64,000 nucleotides of DNA, taken from Lutraria lutraria (lineage: Eukaryota; Mollusca; Bivalvia; Venerida; Mactridae). The notes below the pieces were generated by a model. That model saw only the letters and a list, made by a program, of their open reading frames with translations, had not been told where the DNA came from and ran no database searches. Below are positions 11,030 to 22,485 of the stretch, piece by piece (position 1 is the stretch's first letter; each line of letters starts with the position of its first letter). Position numbers and translations under genes: made by a program. The stretch spans positions 16,770,386 through 16,834,385 of the forward strand of contig OZ026839.1 in the NCBI GenBank assembly GCA_964023205.1, written 5' to 3'.

Positions 11030-11815
11030 CTACATCTCATCCCACACGTGCTCTATAGACGACAGATCCGGTGAAATTGCAAGTAAGGTTAGCACATTCA
11101 CATTGTTCTGGATCAAGAAGTCGAAGACGACCCGCGCGACTTTCGGGCGAGCGTTATCCTGTTGTAGCGTCACGTTACGTTGCTGCACAAATGGAAGGCA
11201 TTGAAGCTGGACGATTTTGTCATGGTATCTGATGCCTCTTAGTGTGCCACCCATAGCAACAAGAGCTTTTCTGCAACGCGATGAGATGCCACCGAACACC
11301 CTTACACCGTCCCCGCCGAATGGACGTCGTTGAATCACACAACTGTCATGGAAACGTTCAACAACACGACAGCACACTCTATGACGACCGTCGCTGCTGT
11401 CGAGATGAAAGCTGGACTTATGAAAAGTACACGTGGACAGTCCATTTGCGTGGTGTGTGAATGTCGTCTACACCTGTCGTCTATGGCTGGACGTCGTGGA
11501 TGTATGACTCGTTCAAGCAATTGATTATGAACCGTTCGAGGACTAATTCCTCTAAGGCCAAGAATACACCTAGCCGTCAAAATAGCAGTTATGAGTTGTT
11601 CACGGAGATGAACGACCCGGATGTACGTATCCTGGCGATTAGACGTTGCGCGTGGACGTCCTGACCAAGACCGGTCTCTGGTGGTCTCAAACTACCGTCT
11701 CCAAAATGTGTCTACAGTACTAGTATTTCAGAGTACACCATATAGTGTTGCAACGTCAGTATGGCTTACATCAGCTTTAAATAACAGGTCTACGACGCAG
11801 CAGCTGTAAATTCCA
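11030..11815 (-). pseudogene. Tc1-like DD34E transposase pseudogene
   Basis: Read on the minus strand from about 11815 down, the fragments follow the order of a Tc1-like transposase. First comes a helix-turn-helix segment (SHTDVATLYGV), then RDRSWSGRPRATSNRQDTYI, then GISPRTVHNQLLERVIHPRR, then a catalytic domain with VFGGIS, QQDNARPKVARVV and PDLSSIEHVWDEM. The spacing from the D of QQDN to the E of SIEH is 34 residues, as in DD34E. Frameshifts and stops separate the parts, and the C-terminus is cut right after WDEM at the edge of ACGT element II. Confidence 0.88.
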
Positions 11816-11819
11816 TGCA

Positions 11820-13770
11820 ACTTTGACATGGCGCATATATCAAAGGCGTTTTTTTTCAAAATAGTGCTGGCTTTTTGTCTTAAAGGTATCAACAGAATTA
11901 GGCCACAAGCGTCTTTGCTATTGACTGCTGTCCGAAAACAACGTGACAACGAAGACGTTGGCCAGACTTACTAAACTAACCTTGCAACTCATGTACTGAT
12001 CAGTATAAATGGCCGAGATGGACACACAACTTACCTATGTAAAGTTACAAGCTTCAATTAATAAAATTGAGCGAAACATGAACATTTTACATATACATGT
12101 ACATAGTTTTATTTCCCGCTGTAATATGTATATACACATGGCGGGGTTGCATAAATAATTCAGACTTCATCATACTTTATTAGATTGGCGATTTTATCTT
12201 AAACAATCAATCAATATGCTCTATGGCTTACGGCTAAGCAGGTATAAAACGACTGGAATAATTAATAGATTTAACTCCAAACAGATTCAGTAATTTTATC
12301 ATAGCACCAAGAAATACTAGTGGATAGGAATAAGAGTGTCTCAATTGGAATTGGAAATTCCATTAAGGAAACCTCCATTTTGAAGCGTATTCAATTTCAT
12401 GTATTTCACTGACATATTGACATATTCCTGAGGGTCATGGTTTCAAACCACACAGGGTTGGTTTTTAGGTTATTAAGAACATGAATTTATACACAATGTA
12501 ATATGGAAGAAAATATTTGTTTCAAATTTTTTAGTCTAGTTTAATGGAATTTATACATAGTTAATTAACGGAAATCAAGTAACTATGGTTTTCTGACACA
12601 TTTTTTTTCAAAACCGGACGGTGAAACTTTTTAGAATTTGGTGTAGACATAATACACGCATAGTAGTCAAATTTGAGAAAAGTTTAGCTTTTGCCATGCT
12701 TTAGTTTTTATTTTAATGATATTTATCAATTTGTTACTTTTTGGTCAATGCTAAAATCTTGACTAAATCTTAAAGGGACTGGGTTACATTTTTCACTTTT
12801 TTGCAACATAGTAATTCCAAACATCGCATACACTATTTGAATTGATTAAACAGTGGTTACCTTTAGACTTATACGCATTCTTGCATTTATTGCATCATCT
12901 GTTAGAGAGATAGGCCAATTTTCATCAAAGTGACTTCATTTGATTTCGAGGTACTATCTTACGTTAGGGGTAGAGGAACATAAATGGTTGTAACTCTCTT
13001 AATTGACGGTAAATTTTTTAAAAAATCACTTGTAAATGTCTTAATGGATATACAAAAGAATGACAATATTCAAAATACGATCCTTAACACTTCGTATTAG
13101 ACTTCGAAAACCTTAAATGAACCTTTTAAAATATTCGGCTTTTTTATTCAGTTGACATTGTTGTGTTTATATTATTTATGCAATAAAAAGATATTTAACC
13201 TAACTGAATAAGATTTTGATTGCCGCAAATATATAGCTAGTCTTATTGTGTTACTTCGCAAAAAGCACGGGACTAGAGAAAAAATGACCAATCTGAGTTA
13301 GTAATTATACGATAGGTAAAGAAACGTGTTCATTTACTTAATGACACAAAATCCTTGGTAACAAAAATGTATCCGTACGCACTTATTCAATCAGTATGCA
13401 TTTAATATATGTATAAATAATGCTTGTATTTCTACATTCTATAATTTTATTGTCATAAAGTGTTTGCATGAGAAGCAATGCACCAAATACTGGGTAGAAT
13501 GTATTGGGTCCTACGTCGGATAATCACTGGAAGTTAGTTGCTCTGAAAACTAGACGTGTTTTGCAAGTCCGATTGCGATAAAAAAGACCAATAAGAATCA
13601 TACCACATTGTGTGACAATATGTGACAGTCCTATATATAGTTGGCAGAATAATCGTTTTATGTGATAAGAATCATACGTGTACTAAAGTACCTAAATCTA
13701 ATAAATATTGGATGTGACTTGTACATTTTCGTAAGCACCTATAAAAAGAAATGATACGGAGATAATTTAA
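11820..13770. other. Unassigned AT-rich intergenic DNA
   Basis: I see no gene, tandem array or clear TIR pair. Short ORFs have no recognisable domains. Confidence 0.45.
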
Positions 13771-13793
13771 ATCAAAGTACTGAAAGTACTGTC

Positions 13794-14974
13794 GGACTTG
13801 ATTTTTACCATACGAGGCAAAAGAGAGAAATGTGTACCCACATCGTTCGAGCCCATACAAATATTTTTAACATTTAAAAATAGTGACCGATTTTTTCATT
13901 CATATTGTAATGCAGGTCATATGCATGTAGATAAATGACATACGCTAGGGCTTTACTATAGTCCCTTTGCTAAATATTTAAAACGAAAAAAACCTGATAT
14001 TGGAAAGTTTAATGATTAGCACATTAATTGAAGACAGTTTAATTGCATTAAAAACTCTTCATTGTACACAAACTAGTAAACAACACTTCAGTAAAATACA
14101 AACATTGATTCTTCTGGTTTTAACACAACAGAACATCGTCGCATTGAACACATTCTGGGTCACTCAAATAAAAAAGGTCCTGACACAGTAGAGTAAGACC
14201 TATATGACCTATAGTTAACCCGGTGTTGCATGAAATTCAGACGTCATTATGTAATTCTAAATAATTTGGCGTAAAAGGAACTCTTAAACTGTAATTTTTA
14301 AAAGCACGTATCCAGTAATTTACGTTCGTATTTAGCGACTCGAATTATTATTCGTAAGCCGCAATTTAAACATACTCCACACACCGGTTACGCTTTGCTA
14401 CTAGCTACTGCGGTAGCGATTCCGTCATCAAACTAACACTAGTTGGTGCGAATATCACGGAAATACGATTAGATGAGAATTCGCTTTGTAATATTAAGAA
14501 ATGTTAAAAAGGCACAAAACACATACATCGATGGTAGATTATTGCAAGGACTTATATACATACATGTATGTATATAAGTCCTTGATTATTGCAAATGCAT
14601 GAATACGTCCGTAGAGATATTTCTGAACTATCGAACGAAAATCGAAAGTAGAACTACTTTTACGGCAAGATATTTTATTGGACAGTGAATACGCGGTTTT
14701 AATTCTACGCATTTGAATATCTCATGTATCTACCGACAAGCACTTATTTAGATACATGACTCTTTCCGTGTAGTTACAATAAAATGATTTTAAATATATA
14801 TAGATCTGACACACTTAATTGGGGAAAGATTCCAGATACTTCTATATTATCACACCATTTAGTTGCGTACTATTTCCTTTATGCGGCATTCTTTTGACCA
14901 AACTGTTATGGAGTCCAGCGACAAAATTTTGGTCAACGATTACAAAGGACTTGATTTTGATTGAAATCAAGTCC
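13794..14974 (+). mobile_element. GGACTTG element, copy 1 (1.2 kb)
   Basis: Left end GGACTTGATTTTTACCATAC. The right end is a complete hairpin, GGACTTGATTTT...AAATCAAGTCC. An inverted copy of the whole unit lies at 49529-50696, with common sequence running about 20 bp further on the left (a GTACTGAAAGTAC palindrome). No transposase is encoded; small ORFs such as the one at 14000-14191 show no known domain. The copies share GGACTT ends with the short palindromes at 1981 and 45770. Confidence 0.75.
14545..14584. mobile_element. 40-bp perfect palindrome inserted in the GGACTTG element
   Basis: A perfect palindrome with ends CAAGGACTT and AAGTCCTTG and core TACATGTA. It is flanked by a direct repeat GATTATTGCA (14537-14546 and 14584-14593). 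The inverted copy of the host element lacks it and has a single GATTGTTGCA. This is the pattern expected of insertion with a target duplication of about 9-10 bp. Confidence 0.7.
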
Positions 14975-14989
14975 AAAAATTTAAGATAA

Positions 14990-16225
14990 AAAGTTTTGTG
15001 ACGTTTAATCAGGTATAATATTGTCTCTTTTCCAATATAAATGCATTATTTTATATACTTTGTGAAAGTAGATGTAGTGTTCCTTAACCAATCATACACT
15101 ATTAGGCGTGGCCTAAATAGAATACATACATGTCATGTACCAGATCAGGGAGTCTGGCTAGAGCCCTTAGAGTAGAAACAGTTAATGTAGTTTAACCAAT
15201 AAACAAGTTCTTATTGTTTCTCTAGATAGTATGTACCGATTGATACATACATTACAGTAGGTTAGGAAAAACGTTAGAATTATGTCTTGTTAGATATGTA
15301 GGTATTCTCCATATGGTTTTTTGGTAAAAAGTTCATTTTAAAATATAATTGAAAGATTTCAATGTGCACGGTGGTTAACCGGCTCGGACTTTTTTTGGAT
15401 CAAATCAGCGTCCCCAGACTATTTTTGATCGAGCAAACCGGGACTTTTAATGAATATCAAGTTAAAAGATTAGACAGGTGTGTTCAAAGTGTTTGATATT
15501 TTACATATTCTACTTATCTTATTTTAACTATTTATGTGCGACGGAACAGCACAAATGTATATTAACAAGTAAATTAAGTTAAATCAACATCACAGAGAAC
15601 AGAGTCTATGCACAAATGTAATCATATTGCATTTTCCCTCTCAAGATTGGGCGAAACTGCCGAGTGAAGGAATGAAATGTCTTTCATGTTTTTCAATCGA
15701 TATCGTTACTGAACTGAATAAAAACAATTTATCAAAGGTTATTTTTCGGGTATTTATCATGTCAAAATTCGGTTCATTGTTGTTGAAGAGAAAAAAAAAA
15801 GCAGCGAAGGACTTCTAGTGATCATGGAAACGGACTAGTTATGATCAGTTCCTTTGGATCGTTAAAAAACTGAAAATTTGATATTTGAAAGACGCACGTT
15901 TTACTTAAACACCTTGGCAATGTACTATACATATATTTTAGAGCAATAATGAAGTCTGAAAAATCGGTGTACTTTCTTAGTTATTTCAGGTAAATGTTGA
16001 TGCACTTTCACTTGAGAAACTTCAGACTTTTTCTTGATGTAAAGAATAAATTTACAAGAAATTGTTAATTATTTTGAATGTATGGAAAGAACAGACATGT
16101 TAAAGTTCCGTTTGTCCATTGTTTATAAGAAATGAATCAGTAAAAGTCCTTTTTATAAACTGGTCGATGAATAGATGCATTATTAAGGTTTAAAACAGTT
16201 ACTATCACTTGTCACCTCTAGCATT
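14990..16225. other. Unassigned intergenic DNA
   Basis: Nothing recognised. The ORF at 15627-15818 lacks a domain and ends in a lysine run from a poly(A) tract, so I do not call it. Confidence 0.45.
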
Positions 16226-16239
16226 CATAGCGTTTGAGC

Positions 16240-16620
16240 ATGATGTCATGGTTTGTTAGAGAGCGCCAATGGCCTGACATCGCTGACTTCAGCTCAGACC
16301 CAGACTAAATAAGGATGACTATCATCTTCTTCAGAGGGCTGAGCAGGTGGTAATATTCAGACTGCGAACTGGCCACAACAGGCTCAATGCACATATGCAT
16401 ACAAAGTTGAAGCTGGTCGAGTCACCAGTCTGTGCCTGTGTACAGGAAGATCAGACATCAGAACATCTACTCCAGACTTGCAGGATGTACTCCAAAGAAA
16501 GAAGAGAGGTCTGGCCCATTCCATATTCGTATCACCAGAAGCTACATGGCTCATTGGAAGACCTGAAAAAGACCTGTGTCTTCATCGATGCTCCTGGTGT
16601 GACTGTGTGACAAGTAGCGA
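16240..16620 (+). pseudogene. LINE 3' end relic (ORF2 C-terminus)
   Basis: Translates to a typical LINE C-terminal segment: VVIFRLRTGHNRLNAHMHTK, then SPVCACVQEDQTSEHLLQTC, then a tail with SLEDLKKTCVFI and a stop near 16610. The HLLQTC part matches the zinc-knuckle that ends many non-LTR retrotransposon ORF2 proteins. The upstream frame is broken. A related but more decayed tail lies at 30735-31030. Confidence 0.75.
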
Positions 16621-16772
16621 ACACAAAGAAGAGAAGAAGACTTGTCACCTCCTCAATAATACAGTCTGGAAGAGAAACATTATACATGTACTACTCAAAA
16701 TTATTTGATAAGGGTCACTATTTCAGTGTTTGAATTGTTCTGCATACACGTGTACACAGTTATAACATACAG

Positions 16773-16853
16773 ATCGAGGGTTTAGCGCAACAGTGTCTAA
16801 CTCATATTGAAATAAAAACAAGTTACAACAGTGTTGCGCTGAGCCCTCGAGAT
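16773..16853. repeat. Short inverted-repeat element (about 80 bp)
   Basis: The left arm contains TCGAGGGTTTAGCGCAACAG and the right arm its complement (CTGTTGCGCTGAGCCCTCGA in forward sense), separated by about 35 bp. It looks like a miniature MITE. Confidence 0.6.
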
Positions 16854-17007
16854 GTGATTCAGTGGACATGATTTGTTTCATTTTTGCATTGACATATGAT
16901 GTGTGAATGACCAAAATTTTAATCAAATCTATTTATCAGTCATATTTAATCTACGAAGCATATTACTGAGTAATGATGTTGCTGATAATGACAATGTTAT
17001 AATTCCA

Positions 17008-17165
17008 CCAATGAGACTTATATGCATGTATACACAGAGACTTATATGAATGTATACACAGAGACTTATATGAATGTATACACAGAGACTTATAAATATG
17101 AATGTATACACAGAGACTTATATGCATGTATGTACAGATACTTATATGGATGTTTACACAGAGGC
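17008..17165 (+). repeat. 24-bp minisatellite (about 6 units)
   Basis: Tandem units contain GAGACTTATATGAATGTATA followed by CACA, with minor variants including TGCATGTATG. Confidence 0.85.
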
Positions 17166-17604
17166 GTAACCAGAAACAATTTAAGCCGAAGCACTCGTCA
17201 TGAATAATATGCAAACGCCTAGCACACTCTAACAAAGATACGTGGAATTCTGTATTCTCTGGGCATTAGTTATGAAAACGTTTCTCGTTCGTTACTTAAA
17301 TGTTATGTAATCGTTAAACGCGTTCGAAAAAGGCTATGTGTGCGTCTGAAAGGCGGCTTCTCTTTGATGTTTCGGACGTTCGTCAGCGTTCGTCAGCGTA
17401 GTAGACAAAAACAAATACGTTCCGCACCCGTTGGCTTAATACGCTGTAGTGTGACAGGCCCTTGTGCCCTAAAAATCTTTTTTCCTGTTTTCCTTCGCTC
17501 TCATTACGTTCACTGTGTATAATATTGGCATTTAGCGTGGTTACATTTGTTACGTTTCAGTAGGTTTAATGATGTTTTTTAACCATAGTTTTGTTCTATA
17601 CGGA

Positions 17605-17800
17605 GGCCGGTGCACCTAACCAGCTGTCCTAGACTGTAACTCTAATCCAATCGGTACTTACTTAAACTTCCACATGGAGCCTGAAACGTCACTAAATACG
17701 GAAGAAAACGATACATGTACTCAATATCATATTGGTACCTACTGCGACCGATATTCGCCAGATAGAAGTCTAACGCACTAACCAACGGACCGCGACTAGC
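17605..17800 (-). repeat. tRNA-like SINE, diverged copy
   Basis: On the minus strand the head reads GGTCCGTTGGTTAGTGCG and the body ends ACAGTCTAGGACAGCTGG then TTAGGTGCACC. These are the same blocks in the same order as in the SINEs at 7862 and 57705. Confidence 0.55.
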
Positions 17801-19435
17801 GTGGTTAAATGAAAACATGCACGTATGTCGTCTGTAAGCAAGTTAAATGATCTGCATCCTCTGCGTTCACATATAAGCGTTTGCAGCGTCTTTGCAGAAA
17901 CATTATTAAATACAATAAGCATCATGGGAACACTGGCCTCCTCTTTTAAAAGAATACTACATGCTCATACACCACTCAGTTTAATAAAGTGAATATGTTG
18001 TGTCCGTTTCGCGCCCGTCTCTCTCTTGATATCTACACGTTTCTGGACCCACATATTCTCTAGGCAAAGCGACTCGCTTTCTACCCAGCCAGCCTCACTA
18101 CGTCGGCCCGACTTCAAGCCGATATTGCCATCAATGTTGGCCCTACATCGGCATCTTGATCGTTCCGACATCGACCCGCCTCGAATTTGCAACGCGGCTC
18201 GATGTCGGCCCGACAGGATTTCCCCGACATGTATCCGATGTTCTGCCGATATTCCAGGAATCGCTTTAATGACCCCTAAAATACTGGTATAGACCTACTG
18301 CGAACAGAAGCTAGTAAGATAAATATTGTATAAACTCATACTTGTTCATACATGGATCATAGTCTGCTGTCATATGAGGAAACAATCAAACTAGCCCGAG
18401 TCAGAGAGTTTGGTTACAAAGCTACTACAAGTTATTTCATATATTTGTTAATTTCTAACAGGTCATCTTTCATTAAGATAACAAAATAAATAGAGCATTT
18501 TCTATATTTATTTAATCAACATCATGGTGATCATGTACATCTTATGATCTTAATTATGGGACTGGGCTCCAGATTAGTATTCCAAATCCAGACACTCCTT
18601 CCATGAAATAGAAATAATTTCAAAGTAAAATTTAAGGTTTAATACTAAGGATAGATTAATATTGCTCTCTTTCTTTAAAAAAAACAACAAGTGCTTAATT
18701 GTTAAATTATGGGGCAAAATATAACAGTAGAAAAATGATATACATGAGTCTTAATGTAGCTCTTGAAAGTTCATAGGGTATGAACTGGAATAGAGTCCCA
18801 GACCCATTATGATAAAACATATATTCAAATTCTAGCTATGTTTCCACTATCTAATGTATTTCATGTTATGACAATTAAGCTAAAATGAAACCCAAATACA
18901 TGAAGAATGAAAAATACAATAAGAAATCAATATATAACTTAGATTTTCATTACTCTGGAAATCCTATGTTTAAAATATGAATGTGGTCAGTGATATTGTA
19001 CTATTTGGCACTTCTAAATTTAATTATTCACACAATTAATCATACTCATACATAAACAAATGCAAAATTACTAATGTTAAGTAACAAATTAAAAATACAC
19101 TGTATATATCTTCCAAAAGTCTTAACCAAAAACTTAAAGACACTATAAAAGTTCATTTTGGTCATTCATGTAATTGATTATAGTAGATTAATATTATTTT
19201 TCGCTTCTTTTTCCACTATCCCTTGTCACAGTTGGTACATACTACATAGGCACTGTCTCAACACCACCTTAACATCAGCTTCCTAAACACTTTGAATTGT
19301 CCTTTGTACAGCTTCAGCTACAATATAATTAATCAATAAATTGATAACACAGTATATAAGCACAATTTATTTCCTTTAACTAATGCAATTAGCCAAATAG
19401 TTTCCTATTTCATGTAGATAATTAGGTTCAAATTA

Positions 19436-19560
19436 AATCATACTGCTGTAATAGGAGGAAAATAATGTACCCAATGCGAGGACTCAAACCCGCCACCTTC
19501 TGTCTGCATGTCAGATACTCTACCGACTGAGCTAATCGGGCTGGTGAATATCCCATCCAA
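19436..19560 (-). repeat. tRNA-derived SINE
   Basis: On the minus strand: GCCCGATTAGCTCAGTCGGT as A-box region, and GGCGGGTTTGAGTCC as B-box region, then TCGCATTGGGTACATTATTT. The absence of a paired acceptor stem and the shared 3' tail with the next copy (TGTACC, ATTATTTTCCTCTTCC) indicate a SINE rather than a working tRNA gene. Confidence 0.7.
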
Positions 19561-19665
19561 TTCATAAATACAATGTATTACTATTATGTATCACACCGCC
19601 ACATTGCTCCTTCCTTTTTATTAAAAAAAAGGGATTTCGAGGCTAGTCTCATACTGACGGCATCA

Positions 19666-19775
19666 AATGTAATAGGAAGAGGAAAATAATGTACCCGATG
19701 CATGGCTCGAACCTGCGATCTCTTGCTTGCAAGTCAGATGCTCTACCAACTAAGGTGATCGGGCTGGTGAATATC
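19666..19775 (-). repeat. tRNA-derived SINE
   Basis: Same family as 19436-19560, minus strand: GCCCGATCACCTTAGTTGGT, anticodon-arm-like TCTGACTTGCAAGC, B-box GCAGGTTCGAGCC, then CATCGGGTACATTATTTTCC. The A-box is slightly degraded (CACCTTAG). Confidence 0.7.
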
Positions 19776-20470
19776 CCAGCCAAATTGCTGCCAATTTACA
19801 AATTACAATATATCACACAGCAACTAAGAGTAATCAAGCTTAAAATATTGAATATCTAATTGTGGTATACAAGATATATTTATATATATGATATATATAT
19901 GATATATATGTGATAATAATTACATTTGTAACTTACAATGAATGTTACTAGTATATTGCCAACTTGCAACATAACCATTGTATAGTCCGACACACTCTCT
20001 GGCAACTAACTACTAAATACATGTGTATGCCATGCTGTGTCTTTGCTATCCTTCCCTGATAGTTGACCTGTAAAATATAAAATCAAATTCAAAAACAACA
20101 TATTCATTGTATTTCAAACATGTACCTTATAACAATCTATGGTATCTAGTCATACTAAAAAATTAACAACATTAACAGAACAATGACATGATTTATACTT
20201 GTATACTCCTATATAATAGAGTCTATAGGTAGATCTTATTTCCATCAATATATATTATTTCAAAATATTATTTATAATTAGAACTTTTTAGAGTAATTAT
20301 TTATGCATTCATTATTTATACAGAATAAATTAATATGAGCAGCTGAAAGTTCAATGTCTAATTGAAATAAATTTACCATACATGCCCCACATACCTGTCA
20401 TTTAATAAAAGTTGTAATTCCTTGAATCCTCTAAGTGCATAATTTTCTCCAATCAATCATGTTTAATATA

Positions 20471-20565
20471 TTATTTAGCAACATAGTGCACTTTCTGTAC
20501 TTTAAAAACCAGTTCTGCTTCATCTTTATTATACTGTATAGTTGTACAAATCTGCTGGTCTGGAG
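20471..20565 (-). CDS. Possible terminal coding exon of an unknown gene
   Basis: On the minus strand a TTGTTTTAG acceptor is followed by an open phase-2 exon of 95 nt: 30 codons then TAA. The peptide begins PDQQICTTIQYNKDEAELVF and ends VHYVAK. Composition looks protein-like (balanced charge, beta-strand-like pattern) against an AT-rich surround. I do not recognise the family and found no convincing upstream exon. It lies inside the 3.4-kb TIR element, so it could belong to the element's own split gene, a captured host exon, or chance. Confidence 0.25.
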
Positions 20566-21561
20566 CTAAAACAAGAGACAAATGGAAATAAGAGTAATTT
20601 TACACAAAGATTTAGAAATAATTTTGAATTTAATTATTAGACTGAGTACATACTGGTCTTTGGTGTAAATAAACCATTATGGTAAAACAATGAAATCAAA
20701 TGAATAACATAAAATTCCTTGAATGTAGATATTCTGCATAAACATGAAATTAGTAACATGAGCAATTGTCTTTTGTTATAGACAGTCGCGAAAACATGTG
20801 ACAATAAAGCAACAAGCTAAAATAAGTTCCCAAGATAATTACTTTACTGTCAATATCCACCCGCTGTTGTTGATGTATGCCTTTTAAAGTAATTTTCCAA
20901 ACTCACTGACATGTTTCTTGCAACGAAAACTTGTTATTTTCATGAAATCTATCCGACCTGCTGCTGACACTAGTTCAAGAAATTCAAATATGGCGGTCAG
21001 CACTAAATGACTAATGCAGGCGGTTGACCTAGATACTTAAATCTTGTTACAAGTTATCTAAGATTTCAAAATGTAAATGAATACTTACATTATAATGCAA
21101 AATTAACGTTTTGCTTCTTCACTTCTTTCATTCGCCTCATTGATTATGTAAAAACAGTTAACTCATTAATGACAAAATACATTCGTCTACATCGGCCCTA
21201 CATCAATCCGACATCTACTAGACATTGAGATTTGAACGAATGTAAAGAGTCAGATTCATCGTGTTTATCATTTATATTTTACATATTCATGTCTACAGAA
21301 TAGGTTAGAACTTAAATAAGTTAACACCAAGTGTAATACACACTTTTTATAAAATCCACCTATGTCGGCCCTATGTCGGATTGACGTTGACAAATATTGT
21401 CGATATTCCGCTCTTTAGCCGCCGTCGGGCCGACATAGTGATGCTGGCTGGGTAGCTTACTCAAAAGCTAATATTGTGTTTAAATTATCATAATAATTAT
21501 TATGCGAGGAGGGGTAGATCTTTTCCAATTGTCATTTAATACCTAAGAATTCATTGCTTAT

Positions 21562-21920
21562 CACGGTGCGAATTCCACGTGACTTTTTGCTAAGGTTGGG
21601 TGTTCCAACAATGGCGGATTCCGTCGATTCAGGTAAGATTTTTCATCCTTGTAGTCTTATATGTACTTTATATTAAAATAGCTCTTCGCTAGAGCCCGGT
21701 CATTTCAAAAACTCACCCTCGGTTGTAGATTTTTTAGCATAATATCGTAAAGTGCATTTTTCTTATACACAATGTAAGTAGCTAATGTGGGGTGAATTTT
21801 CTATATTTTAAGAAATTATTCATTTTGGGCGGATTTACATGGTTGTCGTCGGAATGGACGGAATCCGCCATTGTTGGAACACCCAACCTTAGCAAAAAGT
21901 CGCGTGGTATTCGCACCGTG
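21562..21920. mobile_element. MITE with about 65-bp terminal inverted repeats
   Basis: Starts CACGGTGCGAATTCCACGTG and ends with the inverted counterpart, CGCGTGGTATTCGCACCGTG. Arms continue through TTTTTGCTAAGGTTGGGTG and TTCCAACAATGGCGGATTCC. TTAT is found directly outside both ends, a likely 4-bp target duplication. There is no coding capacity of its own. Confidence 0.85.
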
Positions 21921-22485
21921 TTATACTTCTCACTTGCAATATAATATCAAATAGATACTAGTACATGCCTTTTAATAATAAACTGTATTATATTACGTAC
22001 TTTTTAATGTGCACACGAGTATAATTGTCTGTTTCCGTGTTTGTAAATAAAACAAGATAAGTTTCAGGTCGCACGTGAGTTTATTGCTTTTGTCGTAGTT
22101 AATATAAATAGTCATTAGGCGACAACAGAACTTAACGGTAACAAAAATACGCTATTATTCGAATGACTACACAAGTCAAGAATTACAATATTTAGACTCG
22201 AGACTTGACATTATATGATTTAAATCAGAAAAAGGAGCATCCATTGAACTAATATAAAAACAAAACGAAGCGGTTAAGAATTGGCTTGATTGTCGTGGTC
22301 AAATCTGTTCGTCATTTTGATAACAAACTGGTTAAATAATGGTCATTTGAAATATTGGCTTCGTGTCGAGTTGAAAGTTTGATAAAAAAGTATAATATTT
22401 TGATAACACGAATGCTTAGATTGAAGTGTACGATTTGTGATATATGTAAGTCTTCTTACTAACATATCTGCCTGCCTAGGTGAAG
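21921..22485. other. 3' flank of the P450 gene
   Basis: Lies downstream of the P450 stop codon (minus strand). A minus-strand AATAAA (plus TTTATT at 22079-22084) is a possible polyadenylation signal about 400 nt after the stop. Nothing else is recognised. Confidence 0.35.

Larger units (their letters stand above)
18081..21455. mobile_element. 3.4-kb TIR element with TCGGCC subterminal motifs
   Basis: The left end reads CTACCCAGCCAGCCTCACTA followed by CGTCGGCCCGAC. The right end is its inverted counterpart, differing at few positions. Both ends carry clustered TCGGCCC, GATATTGCC and GATGTCGG words (18081-18270, 21180-21455), typical of transposase binding arrays. The interior is AT-rich and holds two tRNA-like SINEs and a possible coding exon at 20471-20565. 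The host superfamily is not identified. Confidence 0.65.

Noticed and set aside
19436..19775. Two functional tRNA genes
   Set aside because: A and B boxes are present but acceptor stems do not pair and both copies share a downstream SINE tail.
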